This document shows, piece by piece, positions 1 to 9,784 of a stretch of 41,539 nucleotides of DNA (its first letter is position 1; each line of letters starts with the position of its first letter). The notes under the pieces were generated by a model. That model was not told where the DNA came from and made no database searches. It saw nothing but the letters and a program-made list of their open reading frames with translations. The stretch is from Bacteroidaceae bacterium (GTDB lineage Bacteria; Bacteroidota; Bacteroidia; Bacteroidales; Bacteroidaceae), in assembly GCA_017416735.1 (NCBI GenBank), contig JAFQBF010000119.1, positions 1-41,539 on the forward strand, in the 5' to 3' direction. The position numbers and the translations under genes are program-made.

Positions 1-54
1 GCACACAAGGGTCAGCAAAAACGCGAAAACCTTTACAAATCCTTTGTTCTGCAT
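1..54 (-). CDS. secDF: N-terminus of probable SecDF protein-export membrane protein (truncated by window edge)
   Basis: An ATG at 54-52 on the minus strand opens a frame that runs off the window after 18 codons. The peptide starts MQNKGFVKVFAFLLTLVC: a short basic start, then a hydrophobic stretch, as expected for a first membrane segment. From memory, Bacteroides SecDF fusion proteins start almost identically (MQNKG then a hydrophobic run). SecDF is an inner-membrane motor that uses the proton gradient to help complete Sec-dependent export. A TAnnTTTG box lies 57 bp upstream of the ATG. The identification rests on 18 residues, so another inner-membrane protein is possible. Confidence 0.55.
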   Translation of the reverse strand, partial: MQNKGFVKVFAFLLTLVC

Positions 55-110
55 TTTACTTTTAATTTATTATTTTTACTTTTGATTAATTCCTGATTTA
101 TACAAGGTTG

Positions 111-118
111 CAAATATA
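111..118 (-). promoter_or_regulatory. -7 box of the secDF promoter
   Basis: Read on the minus strand this is TATATTTG, a perfect match to the Bacteroidota -7 element TAnnTTTG. It lies about 57 bp upstream of the secDF ATG. No clear TTTG sits at the -33 position. Confidence 0.45.
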
Positions 119-173
119 GAGATTTTTTCACAATCCAACGGCGGAAAAAGAAAATATTTAGCCATTTCGGGGC

Positions 174-206
174 AAAAAAGGCTGCAAACAGGGTTTTTAC
201 AGCCTT
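174..206 (-). terminator. Intrinsic terminator of the rhomboid/EEP operon
   Basis: Minus-strand hairpin with arms AAGGCTG and CAGCCTT (178-184 and 200-206), followed on the minus strand by a run of six T (179-174). It overlaps the stop codon of the EEP-family gene, closing the minus-strand operon before secDF. Confidence 0.65.
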
Positions 207-1299
207 ATTCTGGACTTTTTCCCCATGAAATGTGACACCAGATGGGGTAATGGTCGGATGCAGAGGTCGTGTCGTCCACCTTGCAATCATGCACTTTCAG
301 ATTTTTGCTGGTCAGGATGTGGTCTATACGGACATACAGACGGTTCTGGTTGTATGAAAGCCCCAATCCGTTGCCCGATTCCACAAACGCATCGTTCAGT
401 TCGTCGTGCAGGATACGATGCGTATAAGAAACCGGCGTATCGTTGAAGTCGCCGCACACCACGACGTATTTCTCCTTCGCTTCCTTTACCGCCTCGAGTA
501 ACTTGTCCGCCTGAGCAGCACGGATAGCGGTAGCCTCTGCCATCTTATGCAGGAGCTTACGGGTACCGGCAAACACCTTATTACCATCGGGAGCATCCAT
601 CATATCCTGATAAGTCTCCACGTCCGACTTCAGGATCTTGTTCGATTCCAAGTGGTTGTTGATGACCAGCAACGTGTCTTTCCCGACCTTGACACGATAG
701 GCCACGGAACCATTCCGGTTACTCTTATATTTAATAGGTATAGCAGAGAGAATGGGATAACGGGAATAGATGCCCAATCCGTTCAGCCCTTTGCCCAACG
801 GCAGGTAATGTCTGTATTTATAATCACGGAGTGCGTAATCAATGTCCTTCTTCTTCAAGTTATTGCCCCAGATATATTCTTGCAGACAGATGATGTCGGC
901 ATCGCAGTTTTGGAGATAAGCCAAAACATCGTTGGATTTTTCTTTCGTGTGACGGGCTTTCAAGCCAAACGCCCTCGTGTTATAAGAAAGTATCTTGACG
1001 GCATCCTCAGGGGCATCATCACTGAACAGATTGATCGGGAAATAGGTACGGATACTGCCCCAACACAACAACAGGACCAGAACGGGGAACAAGGCATAAC
1101 GACGATAAGCCACCAACCAAAAGACCAGGTAAAGCAGGTTGGGTATCAGCAAAACCGGAAAGAAAATTCCCAAACACGACCAAACCGGATGCGTATGAGG
1201 GTCAAAATAAGGACTATATGCCGACAACATCAAAAGCAAGGCCACCAATACGTTGCCCGCCAACAAGATATATCCCAACAATTTTCCTATCCACTTCAT
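205..1299 (-). CDS. Endonuclease/exonuclease/phosphatase-family membrane protein
   Basis: 364 residues. The N-terminus has three hydrophobic segments within about the first 95 residues, followed by a soluble EEP (DNase I/sphingomyelinase-like) domain. Family motifs are visible in order: LSYNTRAFG, CLQEY (metal-binding Glu), GDFNDTP (Asp/Asn of the active site) and SDHYPIW (catalytic His near the C-terminus). The family hydrolyses phosphodiester bonds in nucleic acids, lipids or inositol phosphates; the substrate cannot be told here. The membrane anchor suggests that the domain works at the envelope. The start lies 2 bp after the stop of the upstream rhomboid gene, so the three genes are probably co-transcribed. 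Confidence 0.9.
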   Translation of the reverse strand: MKWIGKLLGYILLAGNVLVALLLMLSAYSPYFDPHTHPVWSCLGIFFPVLLIPNLLYLVFWLVAYRRYALFPVLVLLLCWGSIRTYFPINLFSDDAPEDAVKILSYNTRAFGLKARHTKEKSNDVLAYLQNCDADIICLQEYIWGNNLKKKDIDYALRDYKYRHYLPLGKGLNGLGIYSRYPILSAIPIKYKSNRNGSVAYRVKVGKDTLLVINNHLESNKILKSDVETYQDMMDAPDGNKVFAGTRKLLHKMAEATAIRAAQADKLLEAVKEAKEKYVVVCGDFNDTPVSYTHRILHDELNDAFVESGNGLGLSYNQNRLYVRIDHILTSKNLKVHDCKVDDTTSASDHYPIWCHISWGKSPE

Positions 1300-1301
1300 G
1301 C

Positions 1302-2195
1302 TTATCTCTTGCTGGCATCGAACAAACGTTTCTTTTCTTCGGTGGTAAGGCTGGCATAACCCGATTTCTTCAGTTTGTCCAAAATACGGTCAATTTCTTC
1401 ACTCTGCTGCTTTTTGCGGGCATTGTAGTCATAATCGGCTGCACGTCCGCCCTTCTCCGCCTTCATCTTTGGCTTCTTGGGCGAAGGCTTGAAACGGATT
1501 CCTCCTGACAACACATCAAACACCCGGTTAATCCACTTGGTCACATCCGTCCCTTTGCGAAGGCTTGCCGCAAAACACCAACCAGCCAACGCACCGCCCA
1601 AATGCGCGATATGACCGCCTCCATTGCCCGAAGTCACGAACAACAAGTCCATCACCACCGCAAAAAGAGCCACATACTTCAACCGCACCGCACCGATGAA
1701 CATGAAGTTCACCCGATATTCCGGCTCACGGACAGCTGTAGCCACCACAATAGCCAACACCGAAGCCGAAGCTCCCAACAACCAAGAAGCGTTTACATAA
1801 GGGCTGAAGTAAGGGAACACATTGTAAGCCAGCATATAGAGCAATCCTCCGCTCAAGCCTCCCAAAATATACAATCCCCGAAGATGGCGGGCCGAAAAGA
1901 AACTCAGGAAAAGCTGGCCGAACCAATAGAGCCACAACATATTGAACAACAGATGCAAGGCTCCGGCATGCAGGAACATATAAGTCACCAACGACCATGG
2001 TTGTTTCAAGAATTGAGGAACACCTGCCGGCAACTCCAAGCATTGCAACCAGGCATAGCCCCCATAATTGAAAAGCATCAGGAAGACACTCACCAAGGTG
2101 GTCACGACAAACACGCCTACATTAATATATATAAGCTGCAGGCTGATGTTGCCCCGGTTGAACCCGTTCTTCAAATCAGAAATAAAACTGCCCAT
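1302..2195 (-). CDS. Rhomboid-family intramembrane serine protease (GASAS variant)
   Basis: 297 residues with about six membrane segments and a basic soluble C-terminal tail (from about residue 215). Rhomboids cleave single-pass membrane proteins inside the bilayer with a Ser-His dyad. Visible motifs: HLLFNMLWLYWFG (loop-1/TM2 region, residues 81-93), GASAS with probable nucleophile Ser143, and HIAHLGG with probable His198. The usual motif is GxSG; here the residue after Ser is Ala. The first 20 bp of this gene overlap the end of the upstream rhomboid gene, which suggests translational coupling and perhaps joint function. The C-terminal tail ends in a degenerate helical segment (residues about 260-297). 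Confidence 0.93.
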   Translation of the reverse strand: MGSFISDLKNGFNRGNISLQLIYINVGVFVVTTLVSVFLMLFNYGGYAWLQCLELPAGVPQFLKQPWSLVTYMFLHAGALHLLFNMLWLYWFGQLFLSFFSARHLRGLYILGGLSGGLLYMLAYNVFPYFSPYVNASWLLGASASVLAIVVATAVREPEYRVNFMFIGAVRLKYVALFAVVMDLLFVTSGNGGGHIAHLGGALAGWCFAASLRKGTDVTKWINRVFDVLSGGIRFKPSPKKPKMKAEKGGRAADYDYNARKKQQSEEIDRILDKLKKSGYASLTTEEKKRLFDASKR

Positions 2196-2853
2196 TGTTG
2201 TTCTTTTTTCGCCAATACATAATCAGGAAGAAACCGAATATCATCCCTCCCAAATGCGCAAAATGCGCGATTCCATCGCCAGAAGCTCCCAGTCCGGAAA
2301 GCAATTCAATCACGGCATAACCTATTACAAAGAACTTCGCCTTGATAGGGAAAGGCAACGGGAAGACAAACATCTCGCTGTTGGGGAACAGCATACCGAA
2401 TGCCAACAGGATACCAAAAACCGAACCCGATGCACCCACTGTAGTCATCATATTCAGATATTCCGCCATCGGAATGATGGCCAAACCAGTATTTACACCT
2501 TCGTAATTCGACAAGGTCAATGCATACTCGGCATATTGTACCACTTCCTGTACCAATCCGGCACCGATGCCACACACCATATAATAGGTAAGGAAACGTT
2601 TCGGCCCCATCACCATCTCAAGTGTGCGTCCGAACATCCATACGGCAAACATATTGAAGAAGATGTGCTGGAAGTCGGCATGCATAAACATATAAGTCAC
2701 CAACTGATATAGCTTGAAGTCCGAAGCCATAAAAAAATGCAGGCCCAACAAGTCGTTCAGGTCTATTCCATATCTACGGGCTACTATATTTCCAAAGAAG
2801 CACAGGACATTGATGATGAGCAGGTTTTTAGTTACTGCAGGCAAATTATTCAT
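2176..2853 (-). CDS. Rhomboid-family intramembrane serine protease
   Basis: 225 residues, almost all membrane-embedded, close to the minimal six-segment rhomboid fold. Motifs: HIFFNMFAVWMFG (63-75), GASGSVFG with probable nucleophile Ser142, and HFAHLGG with probable catalytic His200. It is first in a minus-strand operon with the second rhomboid (20-bp overlap) and the EEP-family gene. A promoter of Bacteroidota type lies 34-64 bp upstream of the ATG. Paired rhomboid genes are commonly seen in Bacteroides; the substrates are unknown. Confidence 0.94.
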   Translation of the reverse strand: MNNLPAVTKNLLIINVLCFFGNIVARRYGIDLNDLLGLHFFMASDFKLYQLVTYMFMHADFQHIFFNMFAVWMFGRTLEMVMGPKRFLTYYMVCGIGAGLVQEVVQYAEYALTLSNYEGVNTGLAIIPMAEYLNMMTTVGASGSVFGILLAFGMLFPNSEMFVFPLPFPIKAKFFVIGYAVIELLSGLGASGDGIAHFAHLGGMIFGFFLIMYWRKKNNNGQFYF

Positions 2854-2886
2854 ATATAGTTCAGTCTTTTAATCCGATAATGGATG

Positions 2887-2917
2887 CAAAAATACAATTT
2901 TATTCTGTTATCCCAAT
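2887..2917 (-). promoter_or_regulatory. Promoter of the rhomboid operon
   Basis: On the minus strand: ATTG (2917-2914), 19 bp, then TATTTTTG (2894-2887). The second box is a perfect TAnnTTTG, and the first matches TTTG at three of four positions. Predicted transcript start is near 2880, giving a leader of about 27 nt. It is divergent from the beta-galactosidase promoter. Confidence 0.6.
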
Positions 2918-2919
2918 AA

Positions 2920-6312
<3,393 letters not shown>

Positions 6313-6322
6313 GCATAAAAAT

Positions 6323-6348
6323 AAAAGGTTGCCAATCGGCAACCTTTT
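6323..6348 (+). terminator. Intrinsic terminator of the beta-galactosidase gene
   Basis: Perfect 11-bp stem (AAAAGGTTGCC / GGCAACCTTTT) with a 4-nt loop (AATC), followed by ATTTTTAA. It lies 11 bp after the stop codon. Confidence 0.85.
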
Positions 6349-6366
6349 ATTTTTAAGTACAAAAAC

Positions 6367-6560
6367 ACATGTCACTCATTGCACGAGCGCCGCAACTCGC
6401 TGATTTTCAACACATCCAAGTGACATGCAAGCCAAAAACCGATGTCACTCATGTCACTCGGATAGAGAAAGTGACATCAGTGACATCAAAAAACAAGCAC
6501 ATGTCATTAGGGAGTATTGATACTCAGACAGTTATACCACCTGTGCAATGAGTAACATGA
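6367..6560. repeat. Nested palindromic intergenic element built from GTGACAT/ATGTCAC words
   Basis: This occupies most of the gene-free stretch after the beta-galactosidase gene. Inner arms 6441-6458 (GATGTCACTCATGTCACT) and 6470-6487 are inverted copies with one mismatch and an 11-nt spacer. Outer arms 6368-6383 and 6544-6559 are also inverted copies, with one mismatch. Further single copies occur near 6417 and 6499. No reading frame of interest is seen. It may be a non-autonomous mobile element or a protein-binding array. Confidence 0.55.
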
Positions 6561-6618
6561 GTTTCCAAACCTTTTGGTTCCGAGCAAATTTAGGGGCAAC
6601 AAAATGATATCAACAACA

Positions 6619-6693
6619 TTCGCCACGGCGAAAATAAAATATGCCTTCGCAAAAATAAAATTCGCGAAGGCGATTTTTTAAATCGCCTTCGCG
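6619..6693 (-). terminator. Hairpin cluster after the winged-helix regulator gene
   Basis: A perfect 14-bp-arm hairpin with a TTT loop (6663-6676 / 6680-6693) lies 72 bp after the regulator stop. Read on the minus strand it is followed by AATTTTATTTTTG, so it can act as the regulator's terminator. A further arm, GCCTTCGC (6643-6650), can pair with 6664-6671 instead, and a small TTCGCC/GGCGAA hairpin lies at 6619-6632. Mutually exclusive pairings are therefore possible. Confidence 0.5.
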
Positions 6694-6764
6694 TTTTCCC
6701 CAAACAAATAGTTTTTCGCCACAACTCTTCTTCAACTTTTTTCAATTCTTGAAGAAGCGTTGCC

Positions 6765-7724
6765 TCAAGAAACTATTTGTTCACCCATATAAGTCAAAGT
6801 GTAGTTATCCTCTCCTTTCAGGTCAATTTGATAGTCAGGAAAGTCTTTCAAGGCATTACGCAGGGTACAGAGAAGGTTACTCACCCGATTTTCCACACCT
6901 AATTCCTCCTTCCAAAAAGCACATCTTATTTCGTCACGCCTTAACATATGACCAGGTTTCTCCACAAACATCAACAAGAGCTGAAACTCTTGATTGCGCA
7001 ACTTACATTCCTTTCCATCAATCTTAAGTTTCTTTGCCTCCTTGTTTAGAATCATCTTGCCAAATTTCACTTTGTTCGGGTCTTCCACTTCCCAAGAAGA
7101 AAAAGAAACCCAAAGCATCACCCCTAAGAAGAGCAATAGACTCCAAAATGCGCCATCGTGCATATTCCTCACGACAAACCATGGAGAAGCGTCCACCCAA
7201 GCCTGCACGCTGACAGTTCTCTTGATATCGAGCACACGGGGGGCGGCTACATGCACAAACGGACGATGAATGGACAAGGAATCATTCAAACTGAACTGCG
7301 ATGCTCCATAATGAGTATAAACAATACCGGTATTGCTTCCCTTTATATATTTTTTCAGTTCTTTTTGTAAAAGAGCATTTAAAGTATCGGGATGGATTGG
7401 ATGGATTTTCGCCAGAAGATATTGAGTAGCCAATCGATTTGCTGTCGTTTCATCAATACTATCCTTAAATTCGAAGTTTTCTTCTCCTTTTTCCGTCACG
7501 ATGGTAACTCCTTTAACTTTCCGTCCCAATTGTCCTGTTGAAAGTTTCAACTCGGCATCGTATCTTTCCTGATAATCTTCCAAGATAGCCTCTTCCAATG
7601 CAACAGATACTGATGCAACAAGAGTCCTTCTTGCGTTCAGATACATATTGAAAAGCCCAAACACCAATGCAGCCCATAGCACATACAGCACCAGTTTCCT
7701 CATTAAAACAACCTTTTTTGTCAT
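6765..7724 (-). CDS. Membrane-anchored winged-helix transcriptional regulator
   Basis: 319 residues from the ATG at 7724. Layout: short cytoplasmic start; membrane segment about 10-28; extracytoplasmic domain about 30-189; second membrane segment about 190-208; then a C-terminal cytoplasmic winged helix (about 220-319) of the OmpR/PhoB C-terminal type, with ECKLRNQEFQLLLMFVEKPG and the recognition-helix region ENRVSNLLCTLRNAL. This is a one-component sensor in a ToxR-like sense, but with the DNA-binding domain at the C-terminus. It is divergent from two NVEALA peptide genes and a lipoprotein, so it probably regulates them. The in-frame ATG at 7772 is upstream of the apparent -7 box (7743-7750) and was rejected. 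ATG at 7703 is an alternative start. The signal sensed is unknown. Confidence 0.8.
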   Translation of the reverse strand: MTKKVVLMRKLVLYVLWAALVFGLFNMYLNARRTLVASVSVALEEAILEDYQERYDAELKLSTGQLGRKVKGVTIVTEKGEENFEFKDSIDETTANRLATQYLLAKIHPIHPDTLNALLQKELKKYIKGSNTGIVYTHYGASQFSLNDSLSIHRPFVHVAAPRVLDIKRTVSVQAWVDASPWFVVRNMHDGAFWSLLLFLGVMLWVSFSSWEVEDPNKVKFGKMILNKEAKKLKIDGKECKLRNQEFQLLLMFVEKPGHMLRRDEIRCAFWKEELGVENRVSNLLCTLRNALKDFPDYQIDLKGEDNYTLTYMGEQIVS

Positions 7725-7742
7725 ATTTTCACATTTTAGGTA

Positions 7743-7750
7743 CAAATGTA
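7743..7750 (-). promoter_or_regulatory. -7 box for the regulator gene
   Basis: Minus-strand TACATTTG, a perfect TAnnTTTG, 18 bp upstream of the ATG at 7724. No TTTG is present at the -33 position, which often goes with dependence on an activator. Confidence 0.5.
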
Positions 7751-7783
7751 TAATATTCCGATGAAATGGCACGTTTTTAGCAG

Positions 7784-7821
7784 CTTAAAAAGAATTTAAG
7801 GCACATTAAATTCTTTTTAAG
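7784..7821. promoter_or_regulatory. Perfect palindrome, candidate operator between regulator and NVEALA operon
   Basis: Two 16-bp arms (7784-7799 and 7806-7821; left arm CTTAAAAAGAATTTAA) are exact inverted copies around the 6-nt centre GGCACA. The element ends 8 bp before the TTTG box of the peptide promoter and lies 33 bp upstream of the regulator's -7 box. That is where an activator would sit for the peptide operon. That the adjacent regulator binds here is inference. Confidence 0.6.
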
Positions 7822-7829
7822 AGCAAAAG

Positions 7830-7861
7830 TTTGGTCACTATATCCACTATATGTAACTTCG
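7830..7861 (+). promoter_or_regulatory. Promoter of the NVEALA peptide operon
   Basis: TTTG (7830-7833), 20 bp, then TAACTTCG (7854-7861), seven of eight against TAnnTTTG. Predicted transcript start is near 7868, about 11 nt before the ATG at 7879. Confidence 0.55.
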
Positions 7862-7878
7862 AGAAAAAAACAGGAATT

Positions 7879-8109
7879 ATGAAGAAAAGCATTATGTTCG
7901 CAACAGCGATGATTGTAGTCGCAGGCACCCTTTTCACGAAGGCAAATAAAGAGACAAAAATGAGTGACACAGTATTAGCAAATGTGGAAGCATTGGCCCA
8001 GTCTGAAAAAATGGAAGATGGCTATTTTTGTTTTGGTACAGGTAGTGTTGTTTGTCCATATTCAGGAAAATTGGTAGGCGGTTATTTAAAAAAGCGTAAC
8101 CTAGAATAA
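7879..8109 (+). CDS. NVEALA-family small exported peptide 1
   Basis: 76 residues from the ATG at 7879. It has a basic start (MKK), a hydrophobic signal segment (about 5-19), then the conserved block MSDTVLANVEALAQSE, which contains the NVEALA signature of this Bacteroidota family. The variable tail carries two Cys (FCFGTGSVVCPY) and a basic end. The family has no established function. The layout, a conserved leader plus a variable Cys-bearing tail, recalls secreted peptide precursors, but no maturation enzyme is adjacent. It is the first gene after the promoter at 7830-7861. An in-frame TTG at 7831 lies inside the promoter and was rejected. Confidence 0.82.
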   Translation: MKKSIMFATAMIVVAGTLFTKANKETKMSDTVLANVEALAQSEKMEDGYFCFGTGSVVCPYSGKLVGGYLKKRNLE

Positions 8110-8131
8110 ACCGATTGTTGAACAATTATTC

Positions 8132-8207
8132 GAGAACCTCATAAAAAGCAGGGTGGAAAGAAACCGTTTTCTTTTGCCGAGAAAATTTCTTCCACCCCAA
8201 GGTTCTC
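8132..8207. repeat. Structured intergenic element between the two NVEALA genes
   Basis: Two nested stems: GAGAACCT (8132-8139) with AGGTTCTC (8200-8207), and GGGTGGAA (8151-8158) with TTCCACCC (8190-8197). Just downstream, AAAGGAGGTG (8213-8222) is an unusually strong Shine-Dalgarno-like sequence for this phylum. It precedes a four-codon frame (ATG at 8230, MDST). It may be an mRNA stabilising or attenuating structure, or a dispersed repeat. Confidence 0.5.
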
Positions 8208-8311
8208 CCACGAAAGGAGGTGTAAAGATATGGATTCTACTTGAATGACGCAAACAGTTCGTCACAAATATAATAATGTATAACAAGAATAACCCTTAAA
8301 AAAGAAAAATC

Positions 8312-8569
8312 ATGAAATCGAATATATTGAAATCAATGGCGGTTGTAGTTACCGCAATCTTTGCTGGATACAATGTGTATTTAGCACAAGCTGAAAAAAA
8401 TGCAATGTCTGACACTTTATTGGCAAACGTGGAAGCTTTAGCACAAAGTGAAGAAACTGAAAAAATATACTGCTGTGGTAATGTAGGTACTTGTATGATT
8501 GTTTATGATTCATCATTTAACAAAAAAGAAGTGGTAGGATTAAAATTTTCTACCCCTTGTCCTCAATAA
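8312..8569 (+). CDS. NVEALA-family small exported peptide 2
   Basis: 85 residues. Signal-like segment about 7-26, then MSDTLLANVEALAQSEE, nearly the same as in the upstream peptide, then a diverged tail with four Cys (YCCGNVGTC and CP near the end). The two peptides share the leader-like block but little of the tail apart from a G-x-C pattern, as expected if the tail is the functional, fast-changing part. It lies 202 bp after peptide 1, with a structured element between, and is followed by a hairpin and then a lipoprotein gene. Confidence 0.85.
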   Translation: MKSNILKSMAVVVTAIFAGYNVYLAQAEKNAMSDTLLANVEALAQSEETEKIYCCGNVGTCMIVYDSSFNKKEVVGLKFSTPCPQ

Positions 8570-8617
8570 ACCATTAAAACAAGTAGTGTTAAATCTGTTC
8601 ATTTAGAGTTAAACACA

Positions 8618-8655
8618 GGATGTGCCAAAATGTTCATGATATCTTTGACACATCC
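8618..8655 (+). terminator. Hairpin between NVEALA peptide 2 and the lipoprotein gene
   Basis: Arms GGATGTGCCAAA (8618-8629) and TTTGACACATCC (8644-8655), one mismatch, 14-nt loop, followed by TTTAA. The T run is weak, so it may be a partial terminator or attenuator lowering lipoprotein expression relative to the peptides. Confidence 0.5.
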
Positions 8656-8674
8656 TTTAACGCATTATTTAAAT

Positions 8675-9736
8675 ATGAAAAACATTATTATCAACTTATT
8701 TGCCTGTTCCCTTCTGTTAGGAGCTTGCGTAGGCAATAATTCTACAATCATTGATTCGCATTTCCATAAATCAGAACATTTGTCACAACAAGTAGACTTC
8801 CCTATAAGCGAAGATTCTATTGGACGAATAGAAGGTATTGTATGCGATGACAACAACTTGATCATTTACGATTTCCACACGGGGAATAGTTATACACTTT
8901 TTGATGCAGAAACAGGTGAGTACATATCTCGGTTTGGAACGATAGGGCAAGGCCCCGGTGAAATTCTTTTAGGTTGTTTTGGTTATTTATCCAATGGAAA
9001 TTTCCTCGTTTACAACAACAGCATGAGCCAAATTCTAGGATACAGAATGGATTCATTACGTAAAGAAAAACGTCCTATACCCGCCCAACGTTTGGCTAAA
9101 TACAAATTACCGGAAATGAACATTTCAAGAATTGTCCCGCTCTGCGACAGTCTATACATAGGTGGCGGATGTCATATCTCAGGTTCACAATACGCTTTAT
9201 TCGACAAGAATGGCAAAGTGCTTGACTATTCCATTGATACATATAATGCAAAAGATGCCTCATTCGACAAATTCACTAAATATTTGTCCAATCAAGGAGA
9301 CTTCGTCAAACACCCACATCAGAACAAATTTGCTTATAGCGTCAATTATTCATCTAATTTGGATTTCTTTGAAGTAAAAGATTCAAAAATCAAACCAATC
9401 AAATTACAACGTTGGAAAAATCCTGTTTTAAAATCTGTGGTTGAAGGTAACGGTACAATGTTTAGTGCTAATCCTACAGAAAAAACAGAAACGGGTTATA
9501 TAAATATCTGTTCTACTTCACAATATGTCTATGCCTTGCATTCCAATAAGCCGTTATACGAAAATTGGCGGAAATCAACAACAGTCTTAGTTTTTGACTG
9601 GGATGGTACACCTATAAAAAAATATATATTACCCCAAGAAGCGTATTATATTGCTGTGAATGAAAAATTACAGAGGTTGTATGCTGCGATAAAGAACAAA
9701 GACAACGGTTGGACAGTTGCCTGCTATGGAATATAA
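8675..9736 (+). CDS. Six-bladed beta-propeller (TolB-like/BF3164-type) lipoprotein
   Basis: 353 residues from the ATG at 8675. A lipoprotein signal (LLLGAC, probable lipid-bearing Cys in the low 20s) is followed by a beta-rich domain with propeller-like blades (for example DDNNLIIYDFHTGNSYTLFD) and the GTIGQGPGEI motif. The protein at 34002-35018 has a counterpart, MLGGGPEDF, and is a paralogue. This family often accompanies NVEALA peptide genes in Bacteroides, and its role is not established. Expected location is the periplasmic or outer face of a membrane. It is AT-rich compared with the flanking mnmA, suggesting an accessory module. Confidence 0.75.
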   Translation: MKNIIINLFACSLLLGACVGNNSTIIDSHFHKSEHLSQQVDFPISEDSIGRIEGIVCDDNNLIIYDFHTGNSYTLFDAETGEYISRFGTIGQGPGEILLGCFGYLSNGNFLVYNNSMSQILGYRMDSLRKEKRPIPAQRLAKYKLPEMNISRIVPLCDSLYIGGGCHISGSQYALFDKNGKVLDYSIDTYNAKDASFDKFTKYLSNQGDFVKHPHQNKFAYSVNYSSNLDFFEVKDSKIKPIKLQRWKNPVLKSVVEGNGTMFSANPTEKTETGYINICSTSQYVYALHSNKPLYENWRKSTTVLVFDWDGTPIKKYILPQEAYYIAVNEKLQRLYAAIKNKDNGWTVACYGI

Positions 9737-9784
9737 AATGTGAGGGTTATGGGGGAAGCCAGAAAGTAATCTGTAAACCCTTTA

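Noticed and set aside
8101-8286. 61-codon minus-strand frame across the spacer of the NVEALA genes
   Set aside because: It is the reverse reading of the stem-loop element and has no domain; probably translated only in silico.
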